64,000 bases of DNA from Tranquillimonas alkanivorans (GCF_900115595.1 NZ_FOXA01000005.1:176538-240537), one strand, 5' to 3'; positions 1 through 12,319 are shown, counted from the stretch's first letter. The notes: generated by a model not told the origin, from the sequence alone. Program-made: numbers and translations.

Positions 1-42
1 GCGTCTCCCGTGCCCTGTGTGGCATGTGGCATCGGCCGCGCC

Positions 43-225
43 TCAGAAATCGATGGCGAGGCCCTTCTTCTCCCAGTCGCCAAAGCGCACGGGTTCGGGG
101 CCGTCGCGGCCGCCCAGTTCGGTCGGCAGTTCCAGCGCCCGTTCCTTGCGGCGGCGCTCTTCTGCCTCGGCCAGGGCGCGGCGGGCGGCGGGGGGCAGGT
201 CGGGGCGGTCGGCGGCGTCGGACAT
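43..225 (-). CDS. DUF1674 protein, SdhAF4-like succinate dehydrogenase assembly factor
   Basis: Sixty-residue protein whose C-terminal third carries the DUF1674 signature GGRDGPEPVRFGDWEKKG, followed by a short tail ending in DF. The family includes mitochondrial SDHAF4/Sdh8, which binds flavinylated SdhA before the complex is assembled; that role is assumed here from family membership. The N-terminal half is charged and alanine-rich, as is usual for bacterial members. The start is the ATG at 225, preceded by an AAGGA-like ribosome site. It diverges from the RsmB-type methyltransferase gene with about 75 bases between them that must hold both promoters. Size and motif fit the family well. Confidence 0.85.
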   Translation of the reverse strand: MSDAADRPDLPPAARRALAEAEERRRKERALELPTELGGRDGPEPVRFGDWEKKGLAIDF

Positions 226-300
226 GGGCTCGGTCCTTGTTCCTGTCGTGCCCCTGATATACGTCCGCGCGATCCGAAGCCAAGATGACGGAGGCCGTTC

Positions 301-1575
301 ATGGCGAAACCCGGTCTCGCTCCGCGCCGCGCGGCGGTCGCGCTCATGGACGCAGTGACCGTCGAGGGACGGCTGATGTCCGAGGCGCTGCCCGGCGGCG
401 TGCAGGCGCTCGACCCCGCGGACCGCGCCCGCGCCCAGCGGCTAGCCACCGGCGCACTGCGCTGGCTGGATCGGTCCGACCGGCTTCTGGGCCCTTATCT
501 CAAGCGTCGCCCCGATCCGACCGCGCACAACGCCTTGCGCCTGGCCGTGTTCGAGATGTTCGTCGAACAGGCCGCGCCGCACGGCGTGGTGGATGCCGCC
601 GTGTCGCTGATGCGCGCGCGGCCCGAGACCGAGCGTCAGGCGGGGCTGGTCAACGCCGTGCTGCGCAACGTGCTGCGGGCGGGCCATGAGGCGTGGGAGA
701 AGCTGCCGCCGCCGCGCCTGCCGAAATGGCTGCGCAAGCCGCTGGTGGCCGATTACGGGAAAGATGTCGTCGCGGCGATCGAGGCCGCGCACGCGGCCGG
801 CGCGCCGCTCGACCTGACGCCGAAGGACGGCGACGCCCCGGCACTGGCGGCGCGGTTGGGCGGCGAAGCCTTGCCCTCTGGCTCGGTCCGGCTGGTCACG
901 GCGGGCCAGGTTTCGGCTCTGCCGGGGTTCGAGTCGGGGGATTGGTGGGTGCAGGACGCGGCGGCGGCGGTGCCGGTTCGCGTGCTGGACCCGCAGCCGG
1001 GCGAGCGCGTGCTCGACATGTGCGCCGCGCCGGGCGGAAAGACGCTCCAGATCGCGGCGGCGGGGGCGGAGGTCACGGCGCTCGACATCTCCGAAACCCG
1101 GATGAAGCGGGTGGAGGAAAACCTGACCCGCTGCGGGCTCGCCGCGCGCCCCGTCGTGGCCGACGCGCTGGAATGGGAGGCTGGCGCGCCCTTCGACGCC
1201 GTGCTGCTCGATGCCCCGTGCACGGCCACCGGCACGATCCGGCGTCATCCCGATCTGCCCTACGCCAAGGATGCCTCGGATTTCCCGACGCTCTTCGAGC
1301 TTCAGGCGCACATGATCGACCGGGCGCTGTCGCTGGTGAAGCCCGGCGGCCGGGTTGTTTTCTGCACCTGCTCGCTTCTCGTCGACGAAGGCGAGGAGCA
1401 GGTGCGCGACGCGTTGGAGCGGCATCCGGGCCTGACGGTGGATCGCGCGGCGCTCGAACGGTCGGGGATCGACCCGGCCTGGATCGGGGCCGAGGGCCTG
1501 CGGCTGCGCCCCGACTTCTGGAGCGATCGCGGCGGCATGGACGGCTTCTTCGTCACGGCGCTGACGCGGCCTTGA
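301..1575 (+). CDS. rsmB: RsmB/NOP-family rRNA cytosine-5 methyltransferase
   Basis: A 424-residue protein with an N-terminal NusB-like helical domain (about residues 5-135) and a C-terminal SAM-dependent methyltransferase domain. The SAM loop reads VLDMCAAPGGKT near residue 237, and the two cysteines of the m5C chemistry are in DAPCTATG (about residue 305) and FCTCSLL (about residue 352). RsmB methylates C967 of 16S rRNA in E. coli; this homologue belongs to the RsmB/Sun family, but the exact target base is inferred. It is the first gene of a plus-strand run leading to purH. The start ATG at 301 gives a full-length N-terminal domain. Confidence 0.88.
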   Translation: MAKPGLAPRRAAVALMDAVTVEGRLMSEALPGGVQALDPADRARAQRLATGALRWLDRSDRLLGPYLKRRPDPTAHNALRLAVFEMFVEQAAPHGVVDAAVSLMRARPETERQAGLVNAVLRNVLRAGHEAWEKLPPPRLPKWLRKPLVADYGKDVVAAIEAAHAAGAPLDLTPKDGDAPALAARLGGEALPSGSVRLVTAGQVSALPGFESGDWWVQDAAAAVPVRVLDPQPGERVLDMCAAPGGKTLQIAAAGAEVTALDISETRMKRVEENLTRCGLAARPVVADALEWEAGAPFDAVLLDAPCTATGTIRRHPDLPYAKDASDFPTLFELQAHMIDRALSLVKPGGRVVFCTCSLLVDEGEEQVRDALERHPGLTVDRAALERSGIDPAWIGAEGLRLRPDFWSDRGGMDGFFVTALTRP

Positions 1576-1699
1576 GCTTCTCCCGCCGGCCTTTCGGCAA
1601 GGCAATCTTAACCTTTGTCCATGACAGGACCGCCCCGCGTCCGTATGCTCGCGGAAGAGCAGGAAACCGGGAACACGCCGCAAAGGCGGGGCAGGTCGG

Positions 1700-3445
1700 A
1701 TGTCCGGACGCGAAAGCTGGAGCACGCGCCACGCGCGGCTGATGAACCGTCTGCACGCGCGGCTGAGCACGCTGTCCCGCACCTCTCCGCGCTTCGCCGT
1801 ACAGACCGAGCCTCGGACGATGGGCCAGGTCGGGCGGGGGCGGCAGTTGCTCGACGGCCAATTTCTCTTCGCCGGATACCTGGTCGAGTCCGAGGATACG
1901 GCGCCGTGGGACCTGCCCATGCCCGCCCCCCGGTTCGAGGCGGCGCTGCATGGCTTCACTTGGCTCGACGACCTTGCCGCCGATGGAACCGGCGCGGCGC
2001 GGCGGCGCGCGCGGGATTGGACGCATGACTGGGTGCGCCGCTACGGGCGCGGCAAGGGGCCGGGCTGGACGCCGGAGCTGACCGCGCGGCGGCTGGTGCG
2101 ATGCATCGACCACGCCGACGTCCTTCTGCACGGCGTGCGCCGTCCCGTGGCCGAGGCGTTCCGCCGCTCGCTCGCGCATCAGACCCGCTTCCTGGCCCGC
2201 CGCTGCCGTGCCACGCCCCGCGGGCTGCCGCGGGTCGAGGCGTTGACGGCCCTGCTGCTGGCGGGACTGGCGCTTGAAGGGGCGCAGGCGCATGCCGGCC
2301 CGGCGGCCAAGGCACTGGCGCGCGAGGCCGGGCAATGCATCGACGATGGCGGCGGCATCGCCAGCCGCAACCCCGAAGAGCTGCTGGAGATCTTCACCCT
2401 GCTCACCTGGGCCTCGGCGGCGCTGGCCGAGTCCGGACGCGCGCCCGAGCCCGAGCAACTGGCGGCGGTGCGGCGGATCGCGCCGACGCTGCGCGCGCTG
2501 CGCCACGGCGACGGCGGCCTGCCGCGTTTTCACGGCGGCGGGCGCGGGGCCGAGGGGCGGCTCGAGCATGCGCTGGCGTTGTCTGCAGTGCGCTCGGGCC
2601 CGGCCGAGGGGCTGGCGATGGGCTTCGCCCGGCTGCGCCACGGCCGCACCAGCGTCATCCTCGACGCCGCCGCGCCGCCCGAGGGGGAAGCCTCGGCCAA
2701 CGGACACGCCTCGACCCTGGCATTAGAGGTCACATCCGGCCGCCGTCCGTTGATCGTAAACTGCGGCACCGGCGCGGCGTTCGGGGAAAAGTGGCGTCGC
2801 GCCGGGCGCGCCACCGCTTCGCACTCGACGCTGGCGCTCGACGGGTTCTCCTCCGCGCGGCTGGGGGTCGAGGGGTTGACTGCGGGCGGCACGGCGGAAC
2901 TGCTGGTCGATGCGCCCACCGACGTGCGGATGGAGCGGCACGATACCGACCTCGCCAACGGTGTTATTATGGCGCATGACGGCTATCTCGCCACCCACGG
3001 GCTGACGCATGTCCGCCAGGTCTATCTGTCGACGGACGGGCGCAGCCTTCAGGGCGAAGACCTGCTGGTGACGCTGGAGCGCCCGGACGAGCGCCGCTTC
3101 GACACGGCCCGTGATCAGGCCGGCGGTGACGGCGTGCCCTTCAAGGTGCGCTTCCACCTGCACCCCGACGTCGAGGCCGAGCACGAGGGCGACGGCCGCA
3201 GCATCCGCCTGCGCCTGCGCAGCGGCGAGGTCTGGCATTTCCGCCACCCCAACGGCGCCCGCATGTCGCTGGAAGCCAGCGTCTTTCTGGAGCCCGGTCG
3301 GCTGTCGCCGCGCGCGACGTCGCAGATCGTCCTGTCTTCTTCCGCGCGCGAATACGCCACCCGCGTCGCCTGGACCCTTGCAAAGGCGAAGGAAACGCCC
3401 GATGCCGTGCGCGACCTCGAGCGCGACGAGCTCGAGACGACCTGA
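1700..3445 (+). CDS. Heparinase II/III family protein
   Basis: A 581-residue protein with an alpha-helical N-terminal half and a beta-rich C-terminal heparinase II/III domain (from about residue 310: [17 protein letters not shown], then NCGTG and [10 protein letters not shown], which includes the family's conserved His-Ser region). Known members are polysaccharide lyases, but many bacterial members of this size have no known substrate. There is no obvious signal peptide, so an intracellular location is likely. It sits between rsmB and purH with only 17 bases to purH, an arrangement I recognise from Rhodobacterales. Enzyme activity is inferred; the fold assignment is firm. Confidence 0.8.
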   Translation: MSGRESWSTRHARLMNRLHARLSTLSRTSPRFAVQTEPRTMGQVGRGRQLLDGQFLFAGYLVESEDTAPWDLPMPAPRFEAALHGFTWLDDLAADGTGAARRRARDWTHDWVRRYGRGKGPGWTPELTARRLVRCIDHADVLLHGVRRPVAEAFRRSLAHQTRFLARRCRATPRGLPRVEALTALLLAGLALEGAQAHAGPAAKALAREAGQCIDDGGGIASRNPEELLEIFTLLTWASAALAESGRAPEPEQLAAVRRIAPTLRALRHGDGGLPRFHGGGRGAEGRLEHALALSAVRSGPAEGLAMGFARLRHGRTSVILDAAAPPEGEASANGHASTLALEVTSGRRPLIVNCGTGAAFGEKWRRAGRATASHSTLALDGFSSARLGVEGLTAGGTAELLVDAPTDVRMERHDTDLANGVIMAHDGYLATHGLTHVRQVYLSTDGRSLQGEDLLVTLERPDERRFDTARDQAGGDGVPFKVRFHLHPDVEAEHEGDGRSIRLRLRSGEVWHFRHPNGARMSLEASVFLEPGRLSPRATSQIVLSSSAREYATRVAWTLAKAKETPDAVRDLERDELETT

Positions 3446-3462
3446 GCGAAAGGGGACCACCG

Positions 3463-5052
<1,590 letters not shown>

Positions 5053-5053
5053 C

Positions 5054-5524
5054 ATGCGGCTTTTGTTCCTGACCGCGGCGGTCGTCTTCGTCCTCGACCA
5101 GATCACGAAGGTCATCGTCGTCCACGTGCTGAACCTGCGCTCGGTGGGCGAGATCGACGTGCTGCCGCCGTTCCTGAACCTGCGGATGGCGTGGAACCGG
5201 GGCGTGAACTTCGGCCTGCTGTCCAATGACGCCGACTTGATGCGCTGGGTGCTGATCGCGGTGGCGCTTGCCATCTCGGCTTGGGTCCTGTGGTGGATGA
5301 ACCGCGACCGCCCCGGCCGCTGGTCGTTCCTGTCGGCGGGGCTTCTGGTCGGCGGCGCGATCGGCAACGTCGTGGACCGGCTGCTGTATGGCGCGGTGGC
5401 CGACTTTCTCAACATGTCGTGCTGCGGGATCGAGAACCCCTATGCCTTCAACGTCGCCGACATCGCGATTTTCGCGGGCGCGCTGGGGCTGGTGCTGTTC
5501 TCGGGCCGGGGAAAGACCCCGTGA
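5054..5524 (+). CDS. lspA: Lipoprotein signal peptidase (signal peptidase II)
   Basis: LspA cleaves the signal peptide of diacylglyceryl-modified prolipoproteins in the inner membrane. The 156-residue product has four predicted membrane segments, the conserved WNRGVNFGL stretch, and both catalytic aspartates: [10 protein letters not shown] (about residue 103) and FNVADIAIF (about residue 127). It starts one base after purH, so the two are co-transcribed. The next gene downstream is itself a lipoprotein with a lipobox, a substrate of this enzyme class. Length and all motifs are as expected. Confidence 0.95.
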   Translation: MRLLFLTAAVVFVLDQITKVIVVHVLNLRSVGEIDVLPPFLNLRMAWNRGVNFGLLSNDADLMRWVLIAVALAISAWVLWWMNRDRPGRWSFLSAGLLVGGAIGNVVDRLLYGAVADFLNMSCCGIENPYAFNVADIAIFAGALGLVLFSGRGKTP

Positions 5525-5577
5525 CGACCCGCGCACGATGGTCTAAACCGGGCTCGAAGAAGGCGGGGAGGGCGTCG

Positions 5578-6114
5578 ATGGGCGCGACGACAGGCAAGAT
5601 CGGTGCGGCGCTGCTGGCGGTTCTGCTGGCCGCTGGGTGCGAAAGCGGGGGCGAACCCGAGCTTCTGAACCTGCGCGCCGAGGGCCGGGGCCCGGACGAG
5701 TTCGCCATCGTGCCGAACAAGCCGCTCCAGTCGCCTCCGGACTTCGCCGCGCTGCCCGCGCCCACGCCGGGCGCCGGCAACCTGACCGATCCCACGCCCG
5801 AGGCCGACGCGGTGGCGGCGCTTGGCGGCAGCCCGGCCGCGGTGCGGCGGGGCGGTGGCGTGCGCGATCCGGGCCTCGTGGACTACGTCACCCGCTTCGG
5901 CGTGCAGCCCGGCATCCGCCAGGACCTGGCCGCCGCCGACCTCGAATACCGCCGCCGTCACCGCGGCCTGCTGTTCGAGCGGATGTTCAGCATGAACACC
6001 TACTTCGACGCCTACGAGCCCTATTCGCTGGACCAGTACCAGGAGCTCGAGCGCTTCCGCGCCGCGGGCGTGCGCACCCCGGCCGCTCCGCCGCCGGAGG
6101 CCGCCGCCGAATAG
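5578..6114 (+). CDS. DUF3035-type lipoprotein
   Basis: The first 20 residues form a lipoprotein signal with lipobox LLAAGC, so the mature protein should be lipidated at that Cys and exported. The rest is a proline- and alanine-rich protein with the block GPDEFAIVPNKPLQSPPDF, typical of DUF3035, and a C-terminal part rich in Arg and Tyr (RMFSMNTYFDAYEPYSLDQY). Function unknown. I chose the ATG at 5578 because it places the signal sequence at the N-terminus; a GTG at 5521, overlapping the lspA stop, would add 19 residues without a signal. It lies directly after lspA, a conserved neighbour pair in Rhodobacterales. Confidence 0.75.
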   Translation: MGATTGKIGAALLAVLLAAGCESGGEPELLNLRAEGRGPDEFAIVPNKPLQSPPDFAALPAPTPGAGNLTDPTPEADAVAALGGSPAAVRRGGGVRDPGLVDYVTRFGVQPGIRQDLAAADLEYRRRHRGLLFERMFSMNTYFDAYEPYSLDQYQELERFRAAGVRTPAAPPPEAAAE

Positions 6115-6243
6115 GCGCTGCGTGAGCGTGCGACAGCGCCCACGGGCTCTCACAACCCCGACAGGTGGCACCGGGCGGCATTGAACCCGCGCAGGGCGGG
6201 CGTAGATTGTGCCGTGACTTCCGACGGATCACAGGGAACGCCC

Positions 6244-7608
6244 ATGCTGCGCAGCCTCGCTCTCGCCGCCTTCGCCAGCCTCGCCGCCACGCTGCCCGTG
6301 CGCGCGGCCGAGGAGGAGGTGACGACCTTCACGCTCGAAAACGGGATGGAGGTCGTGGTGATCGAGGATCACCGTGCCCCCGTCGTCGTTCACATGGTCT
6401 GGTACAAGACCGGCGCCGCCGACGAGCCCGCGGGCACCTCAGGCATCGCGCACTACCTCGAACACCTGATGTTCAAGGGCACCGACGACCTCGCCCCCGG
6501 CGAGTTCTCGGAAATTGTGGCGGCGCAGGGCGGCACCGACAACGCCTTCACCTCCTACGACTACACCGCCTATTTCCAGCGCGTGGCCGCCGACCGGCTT
6601 GGCCTGATGATGGAGATGGAGGCCGACCGGATGCGCGACCTCGAACTCGACGCGGCCGACATCGTGACCGAGCGGCAGGTCGTCGTGGAAGAGCGCAACC
6701 AGCGGACCGAGAACGACCCCGGCGCGCTGTTCTCGGAACAGCGCAGCGCGGCGCAGTACCTCAACCATCCCTACGGCACGCCGATCATCGGCTGGATGCA
6801 CGAGACCGAGAACCTGACCCTTCAGGACGCGCTCGACTTCTACGAGACGTTCTATGCCCCCAACAACGCCATCCTGATCGTCGCGGGCGACGTGGACCCC
6901 GAAGAGGTGAAGGCGCTGGCCCAAGAGCATTACGGCCCGCTGGAGCCGACCGAGAACCTGCCCGAGCGCGAGCGCCCGCAGGAGCCGCCGCAACTGGCTG
7001 AACGGCGCATGGTGTACGAGGACGCGCGCATCGCGCAGCCCTACGTCATTCGCACCTACCTCGCCCCCGAGCGGGACGCGGGCGACCAGGAAAAGGCCGC
7101 GGCGCTGACGCTGCTGGCCGAGGTGCTGGGCGGCTCGTCGCAGACCTCGGTCCTGGGCCGCGAGCTTCAGTTCGAAGAGCAGACCGCGCTCTATACGTCC
7201 GCCTTCTACAGCGGCGTGTCGCTCGATGACACGACCTTCGGGCTGGTCATCGTCCCCGCCCCCGGCGTGTCGCTGGAAGAGGCCGAGGCCGCGCTCGACC
7301 GCGAGGTGGCCGAGTTCCTCGAGGAAGGCGTTGACCCCGAGCAGCTCGACCGCATCAAGATGCAGCTTCGCGCGTCGAACATCTATGCGCAGGACAGCGC
7401 GCAGGCCCGCGCCCGCCGCTACGGGCAGGCGCTGACCAGCGGCCTGACCGTCGAGGACGTGCAGGCCTGGCCCGAGATCCTGCAGAACGTGACCGAGGAA
7501 GACATCATCGCGGCCGGCCGCGAGGTGTTCGACCGTGACAACGCCGTGACCGGCTGGCTTCGCGCGCCCGAGGGGGCCGAGGCCGCCGCCGAAGAGGTGA
7601 CCCAATGA
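6244..7608 (+). CDS. M16-family zinc metallopeptidase, catalytic subunit
   Basis: A 454-residue protein with a signal peptide ending ...TLPVRAA and the inverted zinc motif HYLEH (HxxEH) in GIAHYLEHLMFKGT near residue 75. The distal glutamate region EERNQRTENDPG is also present. It has the two-domain insulinase (M16) layout expected for a periplasmic peptidase. The adjacent gene encodes a second M16 protein without the zinc motif, so the pair probably forms a heterodimer as in other M16B pairs. ATG 6244 is chosen over an upstream in-frame start at 6181 because it puts the signal peptide at the N-terminus. Substrates are unknown. Confidence 0.88.
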   Translation: MLRSLALAAFASLAATLPVRAAEEEVTTFTLENGMEVVVIEDHRAPVVVHMVWYKTGAADEPAGTSGIAHYLEHLMFKGTDDLAPGEFSEIVAAQGGTDNAFTSYDYTAYFQRVAADRLGLMMEMEADRMRDLELDAADIVTERQVVVEERNQRTENDPGALFSEQRSAAQYLNHPYGTPIIGWMHETENLTLQDALDFYETFYAPNNAILIVAGDVDPEEVKALAQEHYGPLEPTENLPERERPQEPPQLAERRMVYEDARIAQPYVIRTYLAPERDAGDQEKAAALTLLAEVLGGSSQTSVLGRELQFEEQTALYTSAFYSGVSLDDTTFGLVIVPAPGVSLEEAEAALDREVAEFLEEGVDPEQLDRIKMQLRASNIYAQDSAQARARRYGQALTSGLTVEDVQAWPEILQNVTEEDIIAAGREVFDRDNAVTGWLRAPEGAEAAAEEVTQ

Positions 7609-8927
7609 TCCGTTTCGCACTCGCCTTCGGGCTCGCCGTCGTCGCGGCGCTGCCCGCCCGCGCCGCCGTGAACATCCAGGAAGTGACCTCGCCCGGCGGC
7701 ATCACCGCCTGGCTGGTCGAAGAGCATTCGCTGCCCTTCATTGCGCTCGAGATCCGCTTCAAGGGCGGCGCCTCGCTCGACCCCGAGGGCGAGCGAGGCG
7801 CGGTGAACCTGATGACGGCGCTCATCGAGGAAGGGGCGGCCGACCTGGACGCACAGGAATTTGCCGCCGCGCGCGAGGCGCTGGCCGCCAGCTATTCGTT
7901 CGCAGCCTATGACGACTCCATCGCCGTCTCGACCCAGTTCCTGACTGAGAACCGCGACGAGGCGGTCGAGCTTCTGCGCAAGGCGCTGATCGAACCACGC
8001 TTCGACGAGGATGCGATCGAGCGGGTGCGCCAGCAGGTGATCTCGGGCATCCGCTCGGACGCCACCGATCCGAACGCTGTGGCCGGCCAGACCTTTGATG
8101 ATCTGGCCTTCGGTGACCACCCCTACGGCTCGGACCGCAGCGGCACCGTGGAAAGCGTGTCGGCCCTGACGCGCGAGGACATCGTCGAGGCGCACCAGCG
8201 CACGCTGGCCCGCGACCGCATCTATGTCGGTGCGGTGGGTGACATCACGCCCGACGAACTGCGCGGCCTGCTCGACGATCTGTTCGCCGGCCTGCCCGAG
8301 GAAGGCGCGCCGATGCCGGACGAGGCCGAGTTCCAGCTGACCGCCGACATGACGGTGGTGCCCATGGACACGGCGCAGTCGGTCATCATGTTCGGCCACG
8401 AGGGGATCGAGCGGCACGATCCCGACTTCTTCCCCGCCTATGTGGTGAACCAGATCTTCGGCGGCTCGGGCTTCGACAGCCGCCTGATGGAAGAGGTGCG
8501 CGAGAAGCGGGGCCTGACCTACGGCATCGGCACCTACCTCGCCCCGATGGAGCATGCCGAGCTGATCCTGGGGCAGGCGTCGACTGCCAACGCCCGCGCG
8601 TCCGAAACGATCGACGTGATCCGCGACGAGTGGGAGCGTATCGCCGAGGACGGCGTGACCGCCAAGGAACTGGAGGACGCGAAGACCTATCTCACCGGCG
8701 CCTATCCCCTTCGGTTCGACGGTAACGGGCGCATCGCCGACATCATGGTGGGCATGCAGATGGACGACCTGCCTATCGACTACATCGCCACCCGCAACGA
8801 CAGGATCGAGGCGGTGACGCTGGAAGAGGCCAACCGCGTGGCCGAGCGCATATACCGCCCCGAAGACCTGCATTTCGTGGTGGTCGGAGAGCCCGAGGGG
8901 CTGGACGGCGAGACCGTCGCCAACTGA
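7605..8927 (+). CDS. M16-family peptidase homologue, non-catalytic partner
   Basis: A 440-residue protein with signal peptide (ALPARAA) and the M16 fold: [20 protein letters not shown] aligns with the region holding HxxEH in active members, but the histidines and glutamate are missing ([11 protein letters not shown]). The C-terminal half keeps [22 protein letters not shown], the conserved Arg-Tyr block of the partner subunit. Its ATG overlaps the stop codon of the catalytic gene (ATGA), indicating translational coupling and a 1:1 complex. It is probably the structural and substrate-closing half of a periplasmic protease. Confidence 0.88.
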   Translation: MIRFALAFGLAVVAALPARAAVNIQEVTSPGGITAWLVEEHSLPFIALEIRFKGGASLDPEGERGAVNLMTALIEEGAADLDAQEFAAAREALAASYSFAAYDDSIAVSTQFLTENRDEAVELLRKALIEPRFDEDAIERVRQQVISGIRSDATDPNAVAGQTFDDLAFGDHPYGSDRSGTVESVSALTREDIVEAHQRTLARDRIYVGAVGDITPDELRGLLDDLFAGLPEEGAPMPDEAEFQLTADMTVVPMDTAQSVIMFGHEGIERHDPDFFPAYVVNQIFGGSGFDSRLMEEVREKRGLTYGIGTYLAPMEHAELILGQASTANARASETIDVIRDEWERIAEDGVTAKELEDAKTYLTGAYPLRFDGNGRIADIMVGMQMDDLPIDYIATRNDRIEAVTLEEANRVAERIYRPEDLHFVVVGEPEGLDGETVAN

Positions 8928-8973
8928 TTTCTCCGGTGGCAGAATCGTGGGCGGGCGTGCTAGTCGTTGTGGT

Positions 8974-10854
8974 ATGCCCGCTTCGCAACCCAACATAAGC
9001 CAAGTTCGCCCCGTCATCCGGCAACTCGACGACGCCGCGATCAACCGCATCGCCGCCGGCGAGGTGGTCGAGCGCCCAGCCTCGGCCGTCAAGGAACTGG
9101 TCGAGAACGCGCTCGACGCCGAGGCCCGGCGGATCGAGATCGCCTATGCCGACGGCGGCAAGTCCTTGATCCGCGTGACGGACGACGGATGCGGCATGTC
9201 GCCCGAGGATCTGCCGCTGGCGCTGTCGCGCCACGCGACGTCCAAAATCGACGGCTCCGACCTGCTCAACATCCAGTCCTTCGGCTTCCGCGGCGAGGCG
9301 CTGCCCTCGCTCGGCGCCGTCGGCCGCCTGACCGTCACCAGCCGCGTGGCGGGTGGCGAGGCAGCGGTCCTGTCGGTCGCGGGCGGCCAGCTCGACCCGG
9401 TGCGCCCGGCGGCGCTGAACTGCGGCACGGTGGTGGAGTTGCGCGAGCTCTTCTACGCCACGCCCGCGCGACTGAAGTTCATGCGCTCGGACCGGGCCGA
9501 GGCGCAGGCCATCGGCGACGTGGTCAAGCGGCTGGCGATGGCCGAGCCCTTCGTGTCATTCGTGCTGCGCGACGTCACCGGGGGCGGCGAAGGCCGCGTC
9601 GTGTTCCGCGCCGACGCGCAGACCGGCGACCTGTTCGACGCGCTGCATGGCCGGCTCGCCCGCGTGCTGGGCGCGGAGTTCGCCGAGAACGCGCTGAAGG
9701 TCGATGCCGAGCGCGAGGGGCTGCGGCTGGCGGGCTACGCCGCGCTTCCGACCTATTCCCGCGGCTCGGCGGTGGCGCAGTACCTGTTCGTCAATGGCCG
9801 TCCCGTGCGGGACAAGCTGCTCTACGGCGCGCTGCGCGGGGCCTATGCCGACTTCCTCAGCCGCGACCGGCACCCGGCGGCGGCGCTGTTCATCGACTGC
9901 GAGCCGACGCGCGTGGATGTGAACGTGCACCCCGCGAAATCCGAGGTCCGCTTTCGCGAACCCGGCGTCGCGCGGGGGCTCATCGTCTCGGCCCTGCGCC
10001 ACGCGCTGGCGGAGGCCGGGCACCGCGCATCGACCACCGTGGCCGGCGCGACGCTGGGCGCCATGCGGCCCGAGCCGCAGGGCGCGCGCGTCTACCAGAT
10101 GGATCGCCCCTCGCTCGGCGCGCGCACCGCGTCCTATGCCGCTCAGGCCCCGGCGGCGCCTCAGGGCTTCGCGGAGCCGTCCTTCTCCGAACCTTCCTTC
10201 GCCGGCACCAGCGCCCGCGTGGAGCCGGTGGTCGAGGACGCGCCGTCGGAGAGCGCCGAACCGCCCGCCACCGAGCGCCCCCTCGGCGCAGCGCGGGCGC
10301 AGGTGCACGAGAACTACATCATCGCCCAGACCGCCGACGGCATCGTCATCGTCGACCAGCACGCCGCGCACGAGCGGCTGGTCTATGAAAAGCTGAAAAA
10401 GCAGATGGCCGAGAACGGCGTCGCCAGCCAGGCCCTGCTGATCCCCGAGATCGTGGAGCTGTCCGAGGGCGACGCCGGGCGACTCCTGGACATGGCCGGC
10501 GACCTCGCCCGGCTCGGCCTGGTCGTCGAGCCCTTCGGTGGCGGTGCGGTCGCGGTGCGCGAGACGCCCGCGATCCTGGGGCACGTCGATGCGAAGGCGA
10601 TGCTGCGCGACATCCTGGACGAGCTTGACGACCTCGGCGAAAGCCTGACCGTGCAGGCCCGGATCGAGGCGGTGCTGTCCCGCGTCGCCTGCCACGGCTC
10701 GGTCCGCTCGGGCCGCTGGATGCGCGGGGAGGAGATGAACGCGCTTCTGCGCGAGATGGAGGCGACGCCACATTCCGGCCAGTGCAACCATGGCCGTCCC
10801 ACATACGTCGAACTGAAACTCGGCGATATCGAGCGGCTTTTCGGCCGCACCTGA
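8974..10854 (+). CDS. mutL: DNA mismatch repair protein MutL
   Basis: MutL links mismatch recognition by MutS to strand removal. The 626-residue product has the GHKL ATPase motifs at the N-terminus: [24 protein letters not shown] and [11 protein letters not shown], then the transducer domain and a linker of low complexity (about residues 370-435). The C-terminal dimerisation domain carries [13 protein letters not shown]; near the end are [12 protein letters not shown] and the [10 protein letters not shown] block typical of endonuclease-type MutL. ATG 8974 is chosen over a GTG at 8947. It follows the M16 pair with a 46-base gap. Confidence 0.95.
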   Translation: MPASQPNISQVRPVIRQLDDAAINRIAAGEVVERPASAVKELVENALDAEARRIEIAYADGGKSLIRVTDDGCGMSPEDLPLALSRHATSKIDGSDLLNIQSFGFRGEALPSLGAVGRLTVTSRVAGGEAAVLSVAGGQLDPVRPAALNCGTVVELRELFYATPARLKFMRSDRAEAQAIGDVVKRLAMAEPFVSFVLRDVTGGGEGRVVFRADAQTGDLFDALHGRLARVLGAEFAENALKVDAEREGLRLAGYAALPTYSRGSAVAQYLFVNGRPVRDKLLYGALRGAYADFLSRDRHPAAALFIDCEPTRVDVNVHPAKSEVRFREPGVARGLIVSALRHALAEAGHRASTTVAGATLGAMRPEPQGARVYQMDRPSLGARTASYAAQAPAAPQGFAEPSFSEPSFAGTSARVEPVVEDAPSESAEPPATERPLGAARAQVHENYIIAQTADGIVIVDQHAAHERLVYEKLKKQMAENGVASQALLIPEIVELSEGDAGRLLDMAGDLARLGLVVEPFGGGAVAVRETPAILGHVDAKAMLRDILDELDDLGESLTVQARIEAVLSRVACHGSVRSGRWMRGEEMNALLREMEATPHSGQCNHGRPTYVELKLGDIERLFGRT

Positions 10855-10887
10855 GCCCCCGGCAGAGGGGCGGACATTGAGGACACG

Positions 10888-12309
10888 ATGCTGCAACAGG
10901 CGCTCGCGCTCGACCCCGAACTGTACCTCGCCGCCTGCGGCGCGCTCGCGCTGCTGTTTGTCGGCGCCTCCGCCCTCGCCATGTCGCGCGGCGGCACGAT
11001 CCGCGAACAGCGGCGTGAACTCGACGCCCTGCGCCGCGTGCGCGAGGAACTCGCCGCCACGCGTGCGCAGGCCGAACGGCTGCCGCAGGTCGAGGCCGAA
11101 CTGCGCGAGGTCCGCGAGGAGAGGAATGACGAGACGCGCCACCGCCACCGTCTGGAATCGGAACTCCACACCACCCGCCAGGCCCACGAGGCGCGGCTGG
11201 AGGAGTTGCGCGGCATGAAGGCCGACCTCGAGGACCGCTTCGCCAAGCTGGCCTCGGGCGTGCTGCAGACCAACTCCGAGCGGTTCCTGGGCCTCGTCAC
11301 CGAGCGGTTCCAGAAGCACAGCCAGGCCGCCGACGCCGACCTGAAGAAGCGCGAGGAAGCGATCCAAAACCTCGTCAAGCCTCTGGACGAGAAGCTCGGC
11401 GCTTTCGATCAACAGATCAAGGAGATCGAGAAGGCCCGTAACGAGGCCTACGGTGCGATCCGGGCGCAGGTGCGCGAGCTGACGGACGGGCAGAAGTCGC
11501 TGGGGCTGGAGACGCGCAAGCTCGTCCAGGCCCTGCGCGCGCCCAAGACCCGCGGCCGCTGGGGCGAGATGCAGCTGCGCCAGGTGTTCGAGATGGCGGG
11601 CATGGCCGAGCGCGTGGATTACGTGCTGGAGAAGACCATCGACACCGACGGAGGTGTGCGCCGCCCCGACGCCGTCGTGCACATCCCCGGTGGCAAGAGC
11701 ATCGTCGTGGACGCCAAGACGCCGCTCGAAGCCTATCTGGATGCGCTGGAGGCCGAGACGCCGGACCTCCAGCAGGAAAAGCTGCGCCTGCACGCCGCCC
11801 ACGTCCGCAAGCACGTGCAGGTGCTGGCGTCGAAGGCGTACCAGGACAACATCCCCACCACGCCCGACTTCATCGTGATGTTCATCCCCGGCGAGACCTT
11901 CGTCTCGGCCGCGGTCGAGGCCGACCCGGGCCTGATCGAGTTCGCCTTCGAGAAGAAAGTGCTCATCGCCACGCCAACCACGCTGATGGCGCTGGTGAAG
12001 GCCATCGCCTATGGCTGGCAGCAGGAGAAGATGGCCGAGAACGCGGTCGAGGTGCAGAAGCTGGCCAAGGAGCTTTACGACCGCCTGGGCACCTTTGCCG
12101 GGCACCTGGAGCGGGTGGGCCGCTCGCTCGGCCAGTCGGTGGAGCACTACAACAAGGCGGTCGGATCTCTGGAAGGGCGCATCCTGCCCTCGGCGCGGAA
12201 GTTCGAGGCGATGGGCGTCGTCTCGGCCCGCGACTCCATCGCGCCGGCGCAGTCGGTCGAAAGCGAGCCGCGCAAGCTGTCCGCGTCGGAGTTCGTCGAG
12301 GAGAGTTGA
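10888..12309 (+). CDS. rmuC: DNA recombination protein RmuC
   Basis: A 473-residue protein with one N-terminal membrane segment (about residues 12-33), a long coiled coil (about 40-170, EEL...RAQAERLPQVEAELREVREE) and a RmuC domain with a nuclease-like core: TRGRWGEMQLRQVFE, then GKSIVVDAKTPLEAYLDA and FIPGETFVSAAVE. RmuC limits recombination at inverted repeats in E. coli; the biochemical activity is not settled. It follows mutL by 33 bases. A 14-base perfect palindrome spans its stop codon. Confidence 0.92.
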   Translation: MLQQALALDPELYLAACGALALLFVGASALAMSRGGTIREQRRELDALRRVREELAATRAQAERLPQVEAELREVREERNDETRHRHRLESELHTTRQAHEARLEELRGMKADLEDRFAKLASGVLQTNSERFLGLVTERFQKHSQAADADLKKREEAIQNLVKPLDEKLGAFDQQIKEIEKARNEAYGAIRAQVRELTDGQKSLGLETRKLVQALRAPKTRGRWGEMQLRQVFEMAGMAERVDYVLEKTIDTDGGVRRPDAVVHIPGGKSIVVDAKTPLEAYLDALEAETPDLQQEKLRLHAAHVRKHVQVLASKAYQDNIPTTPDFIVMFIPGETFVSAAVEADPGLIEFAFEKKVLIATPTTLMALVKAIAYGWQQEKMAENAVEVQKLAKELYDRLGTFAGHLERVGRSLGQSVEHYNKAVGSLEGRILPSARKFEAMGVVSARDSIAPAQSVESEPRKLSASEFVEES

Positions 12310-12319
12310 CAGCTGTCAA
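12306..12319. repeat. 14-base perfect palindrome at the rmuC stop codon
   Basis: TTGACAGCTGTCAA is fully self-complementary and overlaps the TGA of rmuC. It contains a TTGACA that could serve as a -35 element, and could equally be an operator-like site. No partner -10 is obvious, and no U-tract follows, so it is not a terminator. Confidence 0.6.

Noticed and set aside
442..1959. 505-residue open frame antisense to rsmB
   Set aside because: Shadow frame caused by high GC; Arg/Ala/Pro-rich composition with no domain, and it covers a well-supported gene.
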